Below are positions 33,928-43,400 of a stretch of DNA of 64,000 nucleotides, piece after piece; the first letter of the stretch is position 1, and the number at the start of each line of letters is the position of its first letter. The DNA is taken from assembly GCA_963743705.1 (NCBI GenBank), contig CAVUQS010000021.1, positions 558,001 through 622,000 on the forward strand, in the 5' to 3' direction. The stretch comes from PALSA-243 sp963743705 (lineage in GTDB: Bacteria; Acidobacteriota; Terriglobia; Bryobacterales; Bryobacteraceae). The notes under the pieces are model-generated. The model was not told the DNA's origin. It made no database searches and worked only from the letters and a program-made list of their open reading frames with translations. The translations under genes and the position numbers were made by a program.

Positions 33928-35723
33928 CGATCTGGTTCGCGCTCTGCGTATCCTGCCGCGCCCCCGCCGTATCGCCCAGTTCGCGCTTGACGGCGGCCCG
34001 CGAGTGATACGCCACGGCATTTTTCGGCATCAGGATGATGGCGGCGTTGAGGTCGGCGAGAGCCTTTTGCAGTTGGCGCCGCCGCAGGTAGAGTTCGCCC
34101 CGCTGCGCCAGCGCGTGCGGCGCTTTCGCATTCACGCCGATCGCGGAATTGAAATCTTCCAGCGCAAGATTGTCGCGGTTCATGGCCGCGTAGCAGTGGC
34201 CGCGCGACGTGTAAAAGCCCGGAGCGCGCGGATTCATCTCGATCGCCTGCGTAAAGTCTTTCAGCGCGAGATCAAATTGCCCCAGCGCCTCATGCGCGTT
34301 GCCCAGGCCCTGATACGCCTGGCCCCACTTGGGCGAAAGCCCGGTCGCCTGGCTGAAGGCGACTACCGCGCTCGCATAGTCCTTGGTGCGCATCAACTCC
34401 AGACCGTGATCGAACGCCTGTTGCGAGCGGCCGCCGCCCGGTGCCTTAGCCGGCGCCAAAGTCTCCCCGTCGTCTGACGCGGCATCCTCCGCCGGCGTCT
34501 CAGCCTTGGTTTCCACTACCGGCGGCGGCGTAGGCGTCGAAGCCGGAGTCTTTGGCGCCGCGCTCGATGCCGTGTGCGGCGCCGCCGGCGGGTTCGATTT
34601 CACCGGCGTCGCTGGCGGAGCGTCGGCCGGCGCAACGGCGGATTGCGTCACCGCTGGCGCGGCCGGTTTGCTCGCCCAAGGTTTCCAGATCGCCGCGCCT
34701 GCGATTACGCCAGCGATGCCGCAAGCCGCAACCGCAATCATCGGCGCCTTCGATCGCCTTTGCGCCGGCTGAACCGTCCGCGCGGTGGGCGCCGAATCCG
34801 GCAGCCGCATGGTAGCGGTTCTCGCCGCGGCGCCAGTTGCCACGTTCGCCACTGCGACTGACAGAGCCAAACCTGCCATTGGCCCCTGATCGGCCAGCGC
34901 CGGATCGGTCAGCGCCGTCTCCAGCGCGCTGGCAAACTCCACGCAGGTCGGGTAGCGCGCGTTCGGATCCTTCGCCAGCACCTTCGCCATTACCGGATCC
35001 ACCGAAGGCGGCAGCTTGCCGTTGTGCGAGCGCACCGTGGCCGGCGCTTCGTTGACAATCTTGTAAGCCATCGTGGCCAGCGATTGCCCCTCGAACAGGG
35101 GCTTGCCGGTAAGCATGCGGTAAGCCACCACGCCCAGGGAAAATTGATCGGCGCGGCCATCCACTTTCTCGCCCTTGACCTGCTCCGGCGCCATGTATTC
35201 CACTGTCCCCATCACCACGCCCGTCTTGGTCGCGGTGGCGCCTTCGGTGATGCGCGCGATGCCGAAATCGGTGATCTTGGGCGTTTTCGAAGCGTCCAGC
35301 ATCACGTTGGCCGGTTTGATATCCCGATGCACCACGCCGCGCGAATGCGTGTAATCGAGCGCCGAAGCCATCGCGCGCATCACGTGCGCCGTGAACGCCG
35401 GGTCGGGCTCCGGATTCCGGGCTAGGTACGACGCCAGATCCTCGCCTGCGATGTACTCCATCACGATGCTCGCCCGTTCGCTCTCCTCCACCACGTCGTG
35501 AATCTGCACGATATTCGGGTGGTTGAGAGCCCGCGGCCGCGCGCGCATCCCGCAGCAGCCGTTCGCGCAGGAAATCGCGCTGCGCCGGGTCGTCGATCGC
35601 AAGGTCGATAGTCTTGATGGCGACTTGGCGGTTCAACAGCGGGTCGTCGGCCAGAAAGACCACGCCCATGGCGCCCTTACCTAGTCGGCTCAGAATCTCG
35701 TAGCGCCCGCATCGTTCCGCCAT
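33902..35723 (-). pseudogene. Ser/Thr protein kinase with TPR tail, frameshifted near its N-terminus
   Basis: The ATG at 35723 starts a kinase domain (CGRYEILSRLGKGAMGVVFL, VAIKTIDLAIDDPAQRDFLR) that stays coherent to RLLRDARAAA. The sequence then continues in a different frame as ALNHPNIVQIHDVVEESERA, HRDIKPANVML, ITDFGIARI and GTVEYMAPEQVKG. Removing one base from the CCC at 35530-35532 restores a single 600-residue protein. A membrane helix, a Pro-rich linker and TPR repeats (QAFDHGLELMRTKDYASAVV, PKWGQAYQGLGNAHEALGQF) follow, as in the paralogue at 31756. Everything after the shift looks under selection, so either the lesion is recent or the base is an error. Confidence 0.78.
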
Positions 35724-35789
35724 ATAATCTCAGACCGTCCGTAAACGTCCGAAATCGAATTGTACGAAAAGAATGATAGGAAAAAAAGA

Positions 35790-36356
35790 TTAACGAAGGG
35801 CAGACTTGGAAAGCGTGATCGCGCAACCGATGGATTTCGTCTTCGCGTGCGGCACCGGTTTCCCCGCAAGCACCGCATCCAGCGAATCCCGCAGGTCGAG
35901 CGTCACCGGCTTCGATCGTTGCTTTCCGAAATCCGCCACCCGGTCGTCGATGCGCCCCAGATAGAGCAGCGTTCCGTCGGGCGAAAGAATCGCCGCCTGC
36001 GGCGTGATCGAAGCCCCCGTATGCCGCACCAGCACTTGTTGCGGATCGAGCAGCAGCGGGTATGCGTAGCGGAAATCGGTCGCATACTTCACCACGTCTG
36101 GCTCGGGAATGGTGAGATCCGTCTGCACCCCGAAAAACTGCACGCCGCGCGGCGCGTAGGCGTCGTGGATGCGGTTCATTTCCGGAACATAGCTGTTGGC
36201 AATGGGACAATCCGTGGTGGTGAAGAAGAGGACGACGGCTTTGGCGCCGCCCCATTCCGCGGCAGTGTGGGTTGCGCCCTGCGTGTCGTGGAGCTGGAAC
36301 GAAAGCGTCCCGGCCAGAAGAGGAGTGCACGCCAGCGCCAGTGCGGCAAATTTCAT
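35790..36356 (-). CDS. Exported redoxin/thioredoxin-fold protein
   Basis: 188 residues with a short signal peptide (MKFAALALACTPLLAGTLSF). The core is an AhpC/TSA-redoxin-like domain: VVLFFTTTDCPIANSYVPEM in place of the usual CxxC, then FFGVQTDLTIPEPDVVKYAT, YPLLLDPQQVLVRHTGASIT and ILSPDGTLLYLGRIDD. The single Cys followed by PIANSY is typical of the acidobacterial and planctomycete redoxins linked to copper or haem proteins. It diverges from the MerR gene, with the MerR operator in the 59-bp gap. Confidence 0.8.
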   Translation of the reverse strand: MKFAALALACTPLLAGTLSFQLHDTQGATHTAAEWGGAKAVVLFFTTTDCPIANSYVPEMNRIHDAYAPRGVQFFGVQTDLTIPEPDVVKYATDFRYAYPLLLDPQQVLVRHTGASITPQAAILSPDGTLLYLGRIDDRVADFGKQRSKPVTLDLRDSLDAVLAGKPVPHAKTKSIGCAITLSKSALR

Positions 36357-36375
36357 CCTTCTTCTAAAATACCTC

Positions 36376-36406
36376 TTGACCCTGACGTTACGTCAGGCCC
36401 CACGAT
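36376..36406 (+). promoter_or_regulatory. MerR-type promoter with operator dyad
   Basis: TTGACC (36376-36381) and a weak CACGAT (36401-36406) are 19 bp apart, the long spacing on which MerR activators act. The spacer is almost filled by the dyad CCTGACGTTACGTCAGG (36381-36397), broken only at its centre. Confidence 0.65.
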
Positions 36407-36415
36407 GAAAACGAA

Positions 36416-37186
36416 GTGAAAGACGAGGACGGCGGCATGCATCGCGCGCGGGAATTCGCGAACCTGGCGGGAGTAACGGTGCGCACCCTGCACCATTACG
36501 ACCGCTTGGGGCTGTTGAAACCGCGGCGTTCCGGATCGGGCTACCGGCTCTATCGTGAAAGCGATCTCGAGCGGTTGGAGCAGATCGTCGCGCTGAAGTT
36601 TCTGGGGCTACCGCTGCGGGATATCCGGGCCATGCTCGATTCCGCCGCGCCGGAGCTGCCGCAAGCCTTGCGCATGCAGCGACGCGCGCTGGAAGAAAAA
36701 CGCCGCCTGCTCGACCAGGCCATCGCCGCCATCCGCAAGGCGGAAACGTTGATCGCTTCCGGTAAGCCGGCGGGTACCGCCGTCCTCAAGAAAATCATCG
36801 AGGTGATTGAGATGCAACAGAGCAACGATTGGACAAAATACGCGAACGAAGCCGCCCGCGAGAAGCTCGGCGCGCGGGAAGGGGAATGGTCGCCGGAACT
36901 GCAGGAGCGCGTGAGCCAGCAGTGGATGGAGCTCATTGCCGACGTGCAGGCGGCCATGGATGCTGGCGAAGATCCAGCTGGCCCGAAAGCCTTGGCGTTG
37001 GCCAGGCGCTGGAAGACGCTCGTGGAAGGTTTCACCAAAGGTGATCCCGATCTGACTCAGGCGGCATCCAATGCCTGGCAAGATCGCCCCAACTGGTCGA
37101 AACCGATGCAGGAACAGGCCGGATCGTTCCAGATCACGCCCGAGATATGGAAGTTCATCCACCAGGGCATGAGCTGCACAGAGTAA
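36416..37186 (+). CDS. MerR-family regulator with TipAS-like ligand domain
   Basis: 256 residues from a GTG at 36416; the ATG at 36437 is also possible. The N-terminus is a MerR helix-turn-helix: REFANLAGVTVRTLHHYDRL, GLLKPRRSGSGYRLYRESDL. A dimer helix follows (QALRMQRRALEEKRRLLDQA). The C-terminal 120 residues (YANEAAREKLGAREGEWSPE, GDPDLTQAASNAWQDRPNW) correspond to a TipAS-type pocket, which binds drugs in TipA proteins. It probably controls its own promoter, and perhaps the divergent redoxin gene. Confidence 0.88.
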   Translation: MKDEDGGMHRAREFANLAGVTVRTLHHYDRLGLLKPRRSGSGYRLYRESDLERLEQIVALKFLGLPLRDIRAMLDSAAPELPQALRMQRRALEEKRRLLDQAIAAIRKAETLIASGKPAGTAVLKKIIEVIEMQQSNDWTKYANEAAREKLGAREGEWSPELQERVSQQWMELIADVQAAMDAGEDPAGPKALALARRWKTLVEGFTKGDPDLTQAASNAWQDRPNWSKPMQEQAGSFQITPEIWKFIHQGMSCTE

Positions 37187-37226
37187 ACGGGCGGCAGACC
37201 ACGCCCCGCCATGGTCTGCCGGTCTC

Positions 37227-38153
37227 TCACTTTTTCGGCGGCATGATCTGCACCACCAAATGCCATTTGGATAGCTCGTCCTTGGTGACGCCAAATGCCT
37301 GGGGCGGTCCTTGGAAACGTTGCACGCCCACGCGCACGTAATTGCCGAAGTTGAGGCCTACTGTAAATTCCGACAGCAGAAAGTTCCGGTGGGGCAATCC
37401 CGTCGATACCGCGAATTCAGGTTGCACGTTCTGCCATCCGCTGCGAACGTCAAAGTACGCGTACCCGGCGTTCTTCAACGCCGCATATTGGCCATAGGCT
37501 TCCACCGACGAATTGAAGTTCCGGTTCGTTGTGTCGGTGATCGTGGTTTCGCCGCCCAAACCCGAGACGCTGAAATCCATCTTCGAACTGGAGGTCACCA
37601 GAAAGCTCGCCTGCCCGTCGCTGTGCCCGGCTGCGATCAAGGGGTAATCGGTGCGAATGAAGAAATCGCCGCCCGCCTGTAAACGCGCCAGGGCCTGCGT
37701 GCCGGAGTCCTGGCCCGTAGAAGTGGTCGCCTGATTCGCCGGCCCGGTTACGGTGGCGCCCAGCGTGGTCTGAATGCCGTTGGGGAACGTCATGCTGGCT
37801 AAGTCAGCCGAAAGCGATTTCGAATCCGAACCGAAGCCGTAGAGAAACTTCACCTGCTGCGGTCCGGAAAGCCAGCCGCCTTTGTCATAGAAAGTAAGTG
37901 CGTCCACGTCCGTCTTGAACAACGGCAGGAACCACGTGTACTTCGTTCTCTTCGCCTTAGTGGTGGTGGTATTCGCCGGCAACAGGTTATTAACCGGCTG
38001 AGCCTCCAGAAGCAAATTGCTATGCTTCTGCACACTCGCCGAGCTATTCACCGGCGGTAAAGTTTGCGATTGGGTGGGCCACGGCGCGGCCGCGGCAATG
38101 AGTAAAACCAGGGACCCCGTGAAACGGCGGCCCAATGAATTGTAATTGGACAT
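37227..38153 (-). CDS. Secreted protein of unknown function, possibly beta-barrel
   Basis: About 308 residues from the ATG at 38153 (GAGGAGGA upstream); 27 further codons are open before it. A signal peptide (FTGSLVLLIAAAAPWPTQSQ) precedes a Thr/Ser/Asn-rich protein with many alternating patterns such as GQASFLVTSSSKMDFSVSGL, YAYFDVRSGWQNVQPEFAVS and LSEFTVGLNFGNYVRVGVQR. These suggest an outer-membrane beta-barrel or a beta-rich surface protein. I do not recognise the family. It is convergent with the MerR gene. Confidence 0.7.
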   Translation of the reverse strand: MSNYNSLGRRFTGSLVLLIAAAAPWPTQSQTLPPVNSSASVQKHSNLLLEAQPVNNLLPANTTTTKAKRTKYTWFLPLFKTDVDALTFYDKGGWLSGPQQVKFLYGFGSDSKSLSADLASMTFPNGIQTTLGATVTGPANQATTSTGQDSGTQALARLQAGGDFFIRTDYPLIAAGHSDGQASFLVTSSSKMDFSVSGLGGETTITDTTNRNFNSSVEAYGQYAALKNAGYAYFDVRSGWQNVQPEFAVSTGLPHRNFLLSEFTVGLNFGNYVRVGVQRFQGPPQAFGVTKDELSKWHLVVQIMPPKK

Positions 38154-38277
38154 CGACTTTCCTCCTCGCACCCAATAGCGGCGCGCGGGGGAAAGATGGG
38201 CCATCCGCGCAAGGAATTCTCGTGGCAGATTCAAAAATGGATGGCGCCGTCAATAGGCGGCGCCATCCGCGATTACC

Positions 38278-38580
38278 TTAGGACGAGAGGCTGTGACCGA
38301 GGAATTCCCGGGCCTTCGCCACCTCGGCGTCCCATTTCTTCAGTTGATCGGGTGTCAGGAAGCCCACCACTTGCTGGCGCAGAGAGCTACGCATAGACGC
38401 GATCCGCTGAATCATATCTTTGCGGGCAGCGTTGGGATTCTGCTGCCGGAACGCCTCCAACTTCGCGTGTTTGTCGGCAAGGTAGGTCTTTAGCTGTTCT
38501 TTTTGAGAATCGGAAAGACTCAGTTCGTGCCCAAGTCTCTTCAATTCCGTGGTTACTGCATCTAACTTCTCTGGACTCAT
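38278..38580 (-). CDS. Small helical hypothetical protein (Spy/LTXXQ-like)
   Basis: 100 residues, ATG at 38580 preceded by GAGGAAA. It is charged and helical without a signal peptide. Segments LSLSDSQKEQLKTYLADKHA and VVGFLTPDQLKKWDAEVAKA have the LTxxQ pattern of CpxP/Spy proteins, twice. Those are normally periplasmic, so the lack of a leader argues for a distant or cytoplasmic relative. Convincing assignment is not possible. Confidence 0.65.
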   Translation of the reverse strand: MSPEKLDAVTTELKRLGHELSLSDSQKEQLKTYLADKHAKLEAFRQQNPNAARKDMIQRIASMRSSLRQQVVGFLTPDQLKKWDAEVAKAREFLGHSLSS

Positions 38581-38902
38581 AAGAGTTTCCTCTCAATTGG
38601 GGTGATTGATGTTAGTTCGCCAGTTGGCGAATTTTGGACGGATGGTCACTTCCGACAGCCGGAGTCACCTTCGATGACTGATCCGGTTTGGCAGCGGGGG
38701 ACTTATTAAATTGCCCCTTCGTGCCGCCGCCGGGCGCACGCCGGCGAGGATCACCCATCCGTATCCGGTTGTTCCTTGCGGGAGACTTCCCGGCCTCATG
38801 AAAACTCAGCGTGGATTGTATCGCAGTCCTGAAGCTATCTTGTCGCTCGCGGCAACTCGTGCTTTGCCCTGTACAATAAGCTCCGGGGTGCGGAAGTCAA
38901 AT
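38581..38902. other. 322-bp divergent intergenic region with a palindrome
   Basis: No gene is visible. It holds the perfect dyad TTCGCCA-gt-TGGCGAA at 38616-38631, about 40 bp upstream of the 38580 start, and a TACAAT (38872-38877) that could be the -10 of the tannase gene, with no clear -35. The dyad may be an operator; no neighbouring regulator gene points to a protein. Confidence 0.45.
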
Positions 38903-40474
38903 ATGCGGCAAGTTCTGGTGACGATCGTTTGCGCGGGCGCGCTCTATGGCCAGCAGGCGGGGACCACGCCATTCGCCGGCCTCACGGCGGATGCATCCAG
39001 CCGCAAGCCGGCGGAAGCGTGTAAGGACTTGCGCACGCTCACCAGTCTCGAGCTCTCGGTGGTCAGCGCAACAGTGGTTCCGGCTTCGCAAAGCGTGCCG
39101 GAGCATTGCCGCGTCAGCCTGATGGCGCAGCCCGAAATCAATATCGAAGTAAACCTGCCCTCGGCGTGGAACGGCCGCCTGTACATGTTTGGCAACGGCG
39201 GATGGGCCGGGGAGTCGTTCACCTCCGCGGGCCGCGTGGCCAGCCGGGCGAAGGGCTTGAAAGCCGGCTTCGTGACCGCGGCCACCGATACCGGGCACAA
39301 CGCCGAGCTGGAAACCGGCGCGAGTTTCGCGCTCAACCGCCAAGAGCTGCTCGATTTCGGCTTCCGCTCCTTGCACGTGACCGTCGAAGCGGCGAAGTTG
39401 CTCGCGCGAACCTATTACGGCGCCGCCCCCACCAAGTCGTATTACGAGGGCTGCTCGCAGGGCGGCAGGGAGGGCCTCACCTTCGCGCAACGTTTTCCCG
39501 GCGATTTCGATGGCATCGTCGCCGGCTCGCCCGCCCTGTATCAGACGGGAACGCACCTGGCGCGTGCTTACTGGATGAAGGGCCTGAACGCCAATCCGTT
39601 TCCGGCCTCGAAGCTGGCGCTCCTGGCGGACAAAATCTATGCGCAGTGCGACGCCAAAGACGGCTTGAAAGACGGCCTCATCGACGATCCGCGCCGCTGC
39701 GGCTTCCAACCCGCGCGCGACCTGCCGAAATGCCCCACTGGCGCCGACAACGCGGAGTGCTTCACGCCCAATCAAATTTCCGCCCTCGATCGCATCTACG
39801 CCGACGTGATGAGCAACGGGAAGCGGTTCTTTCCGGGCTGGCCCGTGGGCGCCGAAATCGCCGGCTCAAACGGACAGAGCGGCTGGATCGGGCAGGAGAT
39901 TCCCAGCCCCAGCGGCGCCAGCGCGTGGACTTCGTACGGTTTCAATTTCCAGCGCTACATGGTGCCGTGGGTCAGGGCCGCTGGTGGCGAGATCGATGCG
40001 GCGCACGCGTTCGCCCAGTTCGACATCGATAAGGATCCGCCCCGCCTCGAAGAATTGCACCAGATTCTCGACGCCAACGATCCGGATCTGTCGGCCTTCC
40101 GCAAACGCGGCGGCAAGCTCCTGATGTACTTCGGATGGGCCGATCCGCAACTCAACCCCAAGATGGGCGTGGAATATTACGAAGAGGTTCAGGACAAGAT
40201 GGGGCCAACCGATGAGTATTTCCGCCTCTTCATGGTCCCCGGAATGTTCCACTGCGGCGGTGGCGTGGGTACCAATCAGTTCGATATGACCACCCCGCTG
40301 CTCAAGTGGGTGGAACAAGACGCCGCTCCCGCTCGCATCGAAGCCAGCCGCTCCGCCCAAGGCAAAGTGGTGCGCACGCGCCCGCTCTGCGCGTATCCGC
40401 TCACTGCCCGCTACAAAGGTACGGGCAGCATCGACGATACGTCGAACTTTACCTGCGAGAAGCCAAACCGGTAA
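38903..40474 (+). CDS. Secreted tannase/feruloyl esterase family protein
   Basis: About 523 residues from the ATG at 38903, where a signal peptide begins (MRQVLVTIVCAGALYGQQ); the frame is open for another 64 codons upstream without support. Tannase-family features are YMFGNGGWAGESF, the nucleophile elbow YYEGCSQGGREGLTFAQRFP with Ser in GCSQGG, and AGSPALYQTGTHLARAYWM. FGWADPQLNP (acid) and VPGMFHCGGGVGTNQFD (His) would complete the triad. Such enzymes hydrolyse ester bonds of gallate, ferulate or related aromatic esters. The convergent GH127 gene suggests plant-polymer degradation. Confidence 0.88.
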   Translation: MRQVLVTIVCAGALYGQQAGTTPFAGLTADASSRKPAEACKDLRTLTSLELSVVSATVVPASQSVPEHCRVSLMAQPEINIEVNLPSAWNGRLYMFGNGGWAGESFTSAGRVASRAKGLKAGFVTAATDTGHNAELETGASFALNRQELLDFGFRSLHVTVEAAKLLARTYYGAAPTKSYYEGCSQGGREGLTFAQRFPGDFDGIVAGSPALYQTGTHLARAYWMKGLNANPFPASKLALLADKIYAQCDAKDGLKDGLIDDPRRCGFQPARDLPKCPTGADNAECFTPNQISALDRIYADVMSNGKRFFPGWPVGAEIAGSNGQSGWIGQEIPSPSGASAWTSYGFNFQRYMVPWVRAAGGEIDAAHAFAQFDIDKDPPRLEELHQILDANDPDLSAFRKRGGKLLMYFGWADPQLNPKMGVEYYEEVQDKMGPTDEYFRLFMVPGMFHCGGGVGTNQFDMTTPLLKWVEQDAAPARIEASRSAQGKVVRTRPLCAYPLTARYKGTGSIDDTSNFTCEKPNR

Positions 40475-40486
40475 TTCGCGCGTCGC

Positions 40487-42385
40487 CTACCAGAGCACCC
40501 GGCGGTTTGCCGAATCGAAATACATGCGGTAGCGTTCCAGCTCGGCGAAGGTATAAAAGGGCCGGAAAGCATTCCGTTGAGACACCACCGGCTCGTTGTC
40601 GATCTGGAAGATCGCCCCGCGGCCGTTCGCCACCGGCTTCATCAGCTTGTCGAGTTCGTCGTCGGTCCGCGGAATGTCCGACAGCCACTTGTGCGGATCT
40701 TCCTGCCCATACACCACCGGCCCGCGCACGATCGCGATGCGATTCGGATGTTTTTCGTCGATCGGCATGCGGCGGAAGCGCAGTGGAATCTTGACCTCTA
40801 CCGTGTCGCTCGGCTTCCATTCCCGGCTCACCGTGGCCCACTGGCCAGGGCGAATCTCTCCCGTCTGCGGTTGTCCATTGACCTGCACGCTCATGCCATT
40901 CGACCAGCTCGGCACGCGCAGCTTGAGCGCGAACGTCGCCGGCCGCTCCATCGTCAGCTTGAAGGTGCTGGTCTCGGCTTCCGGATACGCCGTCGTCTGC
41001 GCTATCTTGACGGCCCCGGCCGGACCCTTCCACTCCACCTCCGAAGGCACGTAAAGATTGACGAACAGCCCATTGGCGTCCCGGAAGTAAATGAGGTTCG
41101 AATACTCGGTGATGTTCTGGAAATAAGTGCCCGAGCAGCACGTATACGCGTTGCGCGAGTAATATTTCAGGTCCGATCCGAGGTGATAATCCATGTAATA
41201 CATGTGCACCCCGCGGTCCTTGATCTGTAGCGCCGCGCCGATGCCGTTGTACAGCAGCCGCTCGATCCAGTCGCCATAACGGGCCTCGCCCGTGTACATC
41301 ATCAGGTATTTCGAAAGCTTGATTCCCGCCCACGAGCCGCACGGGCACTCGAAGCTCGCCGAATAAATCTCCAGCGCATCGCCCAGCGCCCCGTCAGAAT
41401 AAACAAAGCGCTCGTCCGGGCCGTATCCGCCGGTGGCATATGTCTGGCGCTTCTGCATCCAATCGTAGAAATTCTTAATGATGTGCAGGTATTTCGGGTC
41501 TCCCGTCACGTCATACGCCAGCGCGGCGCTGGAGAACGTATTGCAATGGCTGTAAGCGTGAACGCCCTGCGCGTCTTTGGGGTCGGAGGTCTCCGCGAAC
41601 TTGTCCCAATAAGCCGGATAGAGCCACACGTCCCCGAATTCCTTGTACATCGAGTTACCGGTAAGTTGGTACGCGCGGTAGAGATTTTCCGCCAGCGTAT
41701 ACCACTCGCCGGGGCGGCCCGAATGCATTTCCCAAGGCTCGCGATTCGCCGGAAGGCGGTCGCGGTTGAAGCTCTTCATCGCGGCCTCGGTGATCTTGTC
41801 GCACAGCGCCAGGGCCTCCGGGTGGCTGCCGTAATGATGCATGTCCACCAGGCCGCCCACCAGCTTTTCGTACGGATAGTGGCCCAGGCCACCGGTCGCG
41901 CCACCCATCGCGCCGCGTCCGTTCCCGCGCGCCGCGCCGCTGGACATGCCCGGCCAGCACTTGGCGTATTCGCTGACCAGCACATCGGCCTTTTGCAGCA
42001 GATCCTTGTCGCCATAGGCGCGCTGCATGCGCGCCATCGCCTGCAGCCACTGGCCGAACACCGTGTTGGAATTAGGGCTGCACCAGCCGCCCAGCGCGCG
42101 CCCCGGCGCATTAGCCACGCCTGCCGCTACGCGGTATCCGTGCAGGATATCGTCGTTCGAGACCCCGAGGTAGAAATCGCGCCCTGCCGAAGCTTGCCGC
42201 TGCCACAAGCTCGGGCGTAGTGTCACGCCCGTATAGTCGAACGGTTCGATCGCCACTCGCTTATACGGCGTGGTCTGGCTCGCGGCCGTGGTTCCCGCAC
42301 TTTGCGCCGACAGTATGCCCTGGGCCAGCGGCGCCAGTGCGCCTACCGTCCCCAGGAAATCGCGCCTGCCAAGTTTCCCGCTCAT
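40487..42385 (-). CDS. GH127-type beta-L-arabinofuranosidase (DUF1680), Tat-exported
   Basis: 632 residues with a Tat leader (GRRDFLGTVGALAPLAQGIL). The glycoside hydrolase core shows NDDILHGYRVAAG, WMQKRQTYATGGYGPDERF, SFECPCGSWAGIKLSKYLM and YTCCSGTYFQNI. In the Bifidobacterium enzyme a Glu and three Cys hold a zinc ion and carry out catalysis; Glu346, Cys347/Cys349 and Cys416-Cys417 here are the likely equivalents. These enzymes release arabinose from plant glycans and glycoproteins. It has no strong ribosome site; a start inside the leader is unlikely because of the Tat motif. Confidence 0.88.
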   Translation of the reverse strand: MSGKLGRRDFLGTVGALAPLAQGILSAQSAGTTAASQTTPYKRVAIEPFDYTGVTLRPSLWQRQASAGRDFYLGVSNDDILHGYRVAAGVANAPGRALGGWCSPNSNTVFGQWLQAMARMQRAYGDKDLLQKADVLVSEYAKCWPGMSSGAARGNGRGAMGGATGGLGHYPYEKLVGGLVDMHHYGSHPEALALCDKITEAAMKSFNRDRLPANREPWEMHSGRPGEWYTLAENLYRAYQLTGNSMYKEFGDVWLYPAYWDKFAETSDPKDAQGVHAYSHCNTFSSAALAYDVTGDPKYLHIIKNFYDWMQKRQTYATGGYGPDERFVYSDGALGDALEIYSASFECPCGSWAGIKLSKYLMMYTGEARYGDWIERLLYNGIGAALQIKDRGVHMYYMDYHLGSDLKYYSRNAYTCCSGTYFQNITEYSNLIYFRDANGLFVNLYVPSEVEWKGPAGAVKIAQTTAYPEAETSTFKLTMERPATFALKLRVPSWSNGMSVQVNGQPQTGEIRPGQWATVSREWKPSDTVEVKIPLRFRRMPIDEKHPNRIAIVRGPVVYGQEDPHKWLSDIPRTDDELDKLMKPVANGRGAIFQIDNEPVVSQRNAFRPFYTFAELERYRMYFDSANRRVLW

Positions 42386-42449
42386 GTGTACCTCCTATTT
42401 GCCGGTTCGCTTGGCAGTTTAGCACCGCCGCACCTGGCCGGCGAGGTAC

Positions 42450-43313
42450 TCAACCCTTCCAGGTTTTGGCGGTCTCAGCGGCGAAATCTTCGTAGCTGCG
42501 CGGCGCGTGCCCAAGAAGGTGGGTCAGACGCGTAACCTCCGCCTCCGTCGAAGCGAAACCGCGATCGAAGTAGCCCTCGAACATCATGCGAAGATCGAAA
42601 GCCGTCCACCCGGGAACCCTCGTGCGCATCTGCGCTTCCCACAAGTCGAAGTCGTGCCCGGTGTACTTGATTTCCTTTCCAAGGATCTTGCTCCAGATCG
42701 CCGCATTGCCCGGACCGCTGATCGGCCTGGGCCCAACCAGATCGTACGTCTGTACCTCGTGCCCGTCCTGCGTGAGCGAAATGGCCGCCGCTTCCGCGAT
42801 ATCGCGAATGTCCACCGCGCACATTCCCGCCGTGCCGATCGGCATGGGATAAAGGCCCGGCCCCATCAGCGCATCCTTCAGCATCCTGTCGTTCTGCATG
42901 AAGTAGCCCGGCCGCAAGATCGTGTACGGAACGCCGAACTCCCGCAGTGCGCTCTCCACCGCCAGCTTCGACGCAAAGTGCGGCACGTCGCGAAATTGAT
43001 CCACCTTGAATACGGAAAGATACGTGACGTGCTTCAATCCCACTCGCCGCGCAATTCCGTATGCGATCAGCGCCTGCGTCAGCTCGTCGGCGGTGACGGC
43101 GTTCAGCAGAAACATCTTGTCCACGCCCTGCATGGCGGATTCGATGGATACCGGATCCAGCAGGTCTCCGATCGCCACTTCAACGCCGGCGGGCAGCTTG
43201 CCCCCTTCCGGGCGTTTGCGCGCCAGCACGCGGACCGTTGCCCCGCGCAGGAGCAGTTCCCGCACCACTGCTCCCCCGCAGTTTCCCGTTCCGCCCGTAA
43301 CCAGAATCTTCAT
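42450..43313 (-). CDS. NmrA-like NAD(P)-binding protein
   Basis: About 287 residues from the ATG at 43313 (GAGGGAG upstream). It begins with a Rossmann motif, MKILVTGGTGNCGGAVVREL, then VRVLARKRPEGGKLPAGVEV and GDLLDPVSIESAMQGVDKMF, the pattern of NmrA/atypical short-chain dehydrogenases that act as redox sensors or isoflavone-reductase-like enzymes. PYTILRPGYFMQND is another family mark. It stands 64 bp downstream of the GH127 start region in the same direction but is probably separate. Confidence 0.87.
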   Translation of the reverse strand: MKILVTGGTGNCGGAVVRELLLRGATVRVLARKRPEGGKLPAGVEVAIGDLLDPVSIESAMQGVDKMFLLNAVTADELTQALIAYGIARRVGLKHVTYLSVFKVDQFRDVPHFASKLAVESALREFGVPYTILRPGYFMQNDRMLKDALMGPGLYPMPIGTAGMCAVDIRDIAEAAAISLTQDGHEVQTYDLVGPRPISGPGNAAIWSKILGKEIKYTGHDFDLWEAQMRTRVPGWTAFDLRMMFEGYFDRGFASTEAEVTRLTHLLGHAPRSYEDFAAETAKTWKG

Positions 43314-43400
43314 CGCGTCGCTCCCTCGTTGTTTTGCTGCCGCCGGGCCGGATACACCCGCTTGGCGCAATACCATCGTAGGCTCAACGCGCCCGAATGC

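Noticed and set aside
35500..35560. Programmed frameshift in the second Pkn-TPR kinase
   Set aside because: No slippery heptamer or downstream structure stands out; a single extra C in a GC-rich run is simpler.
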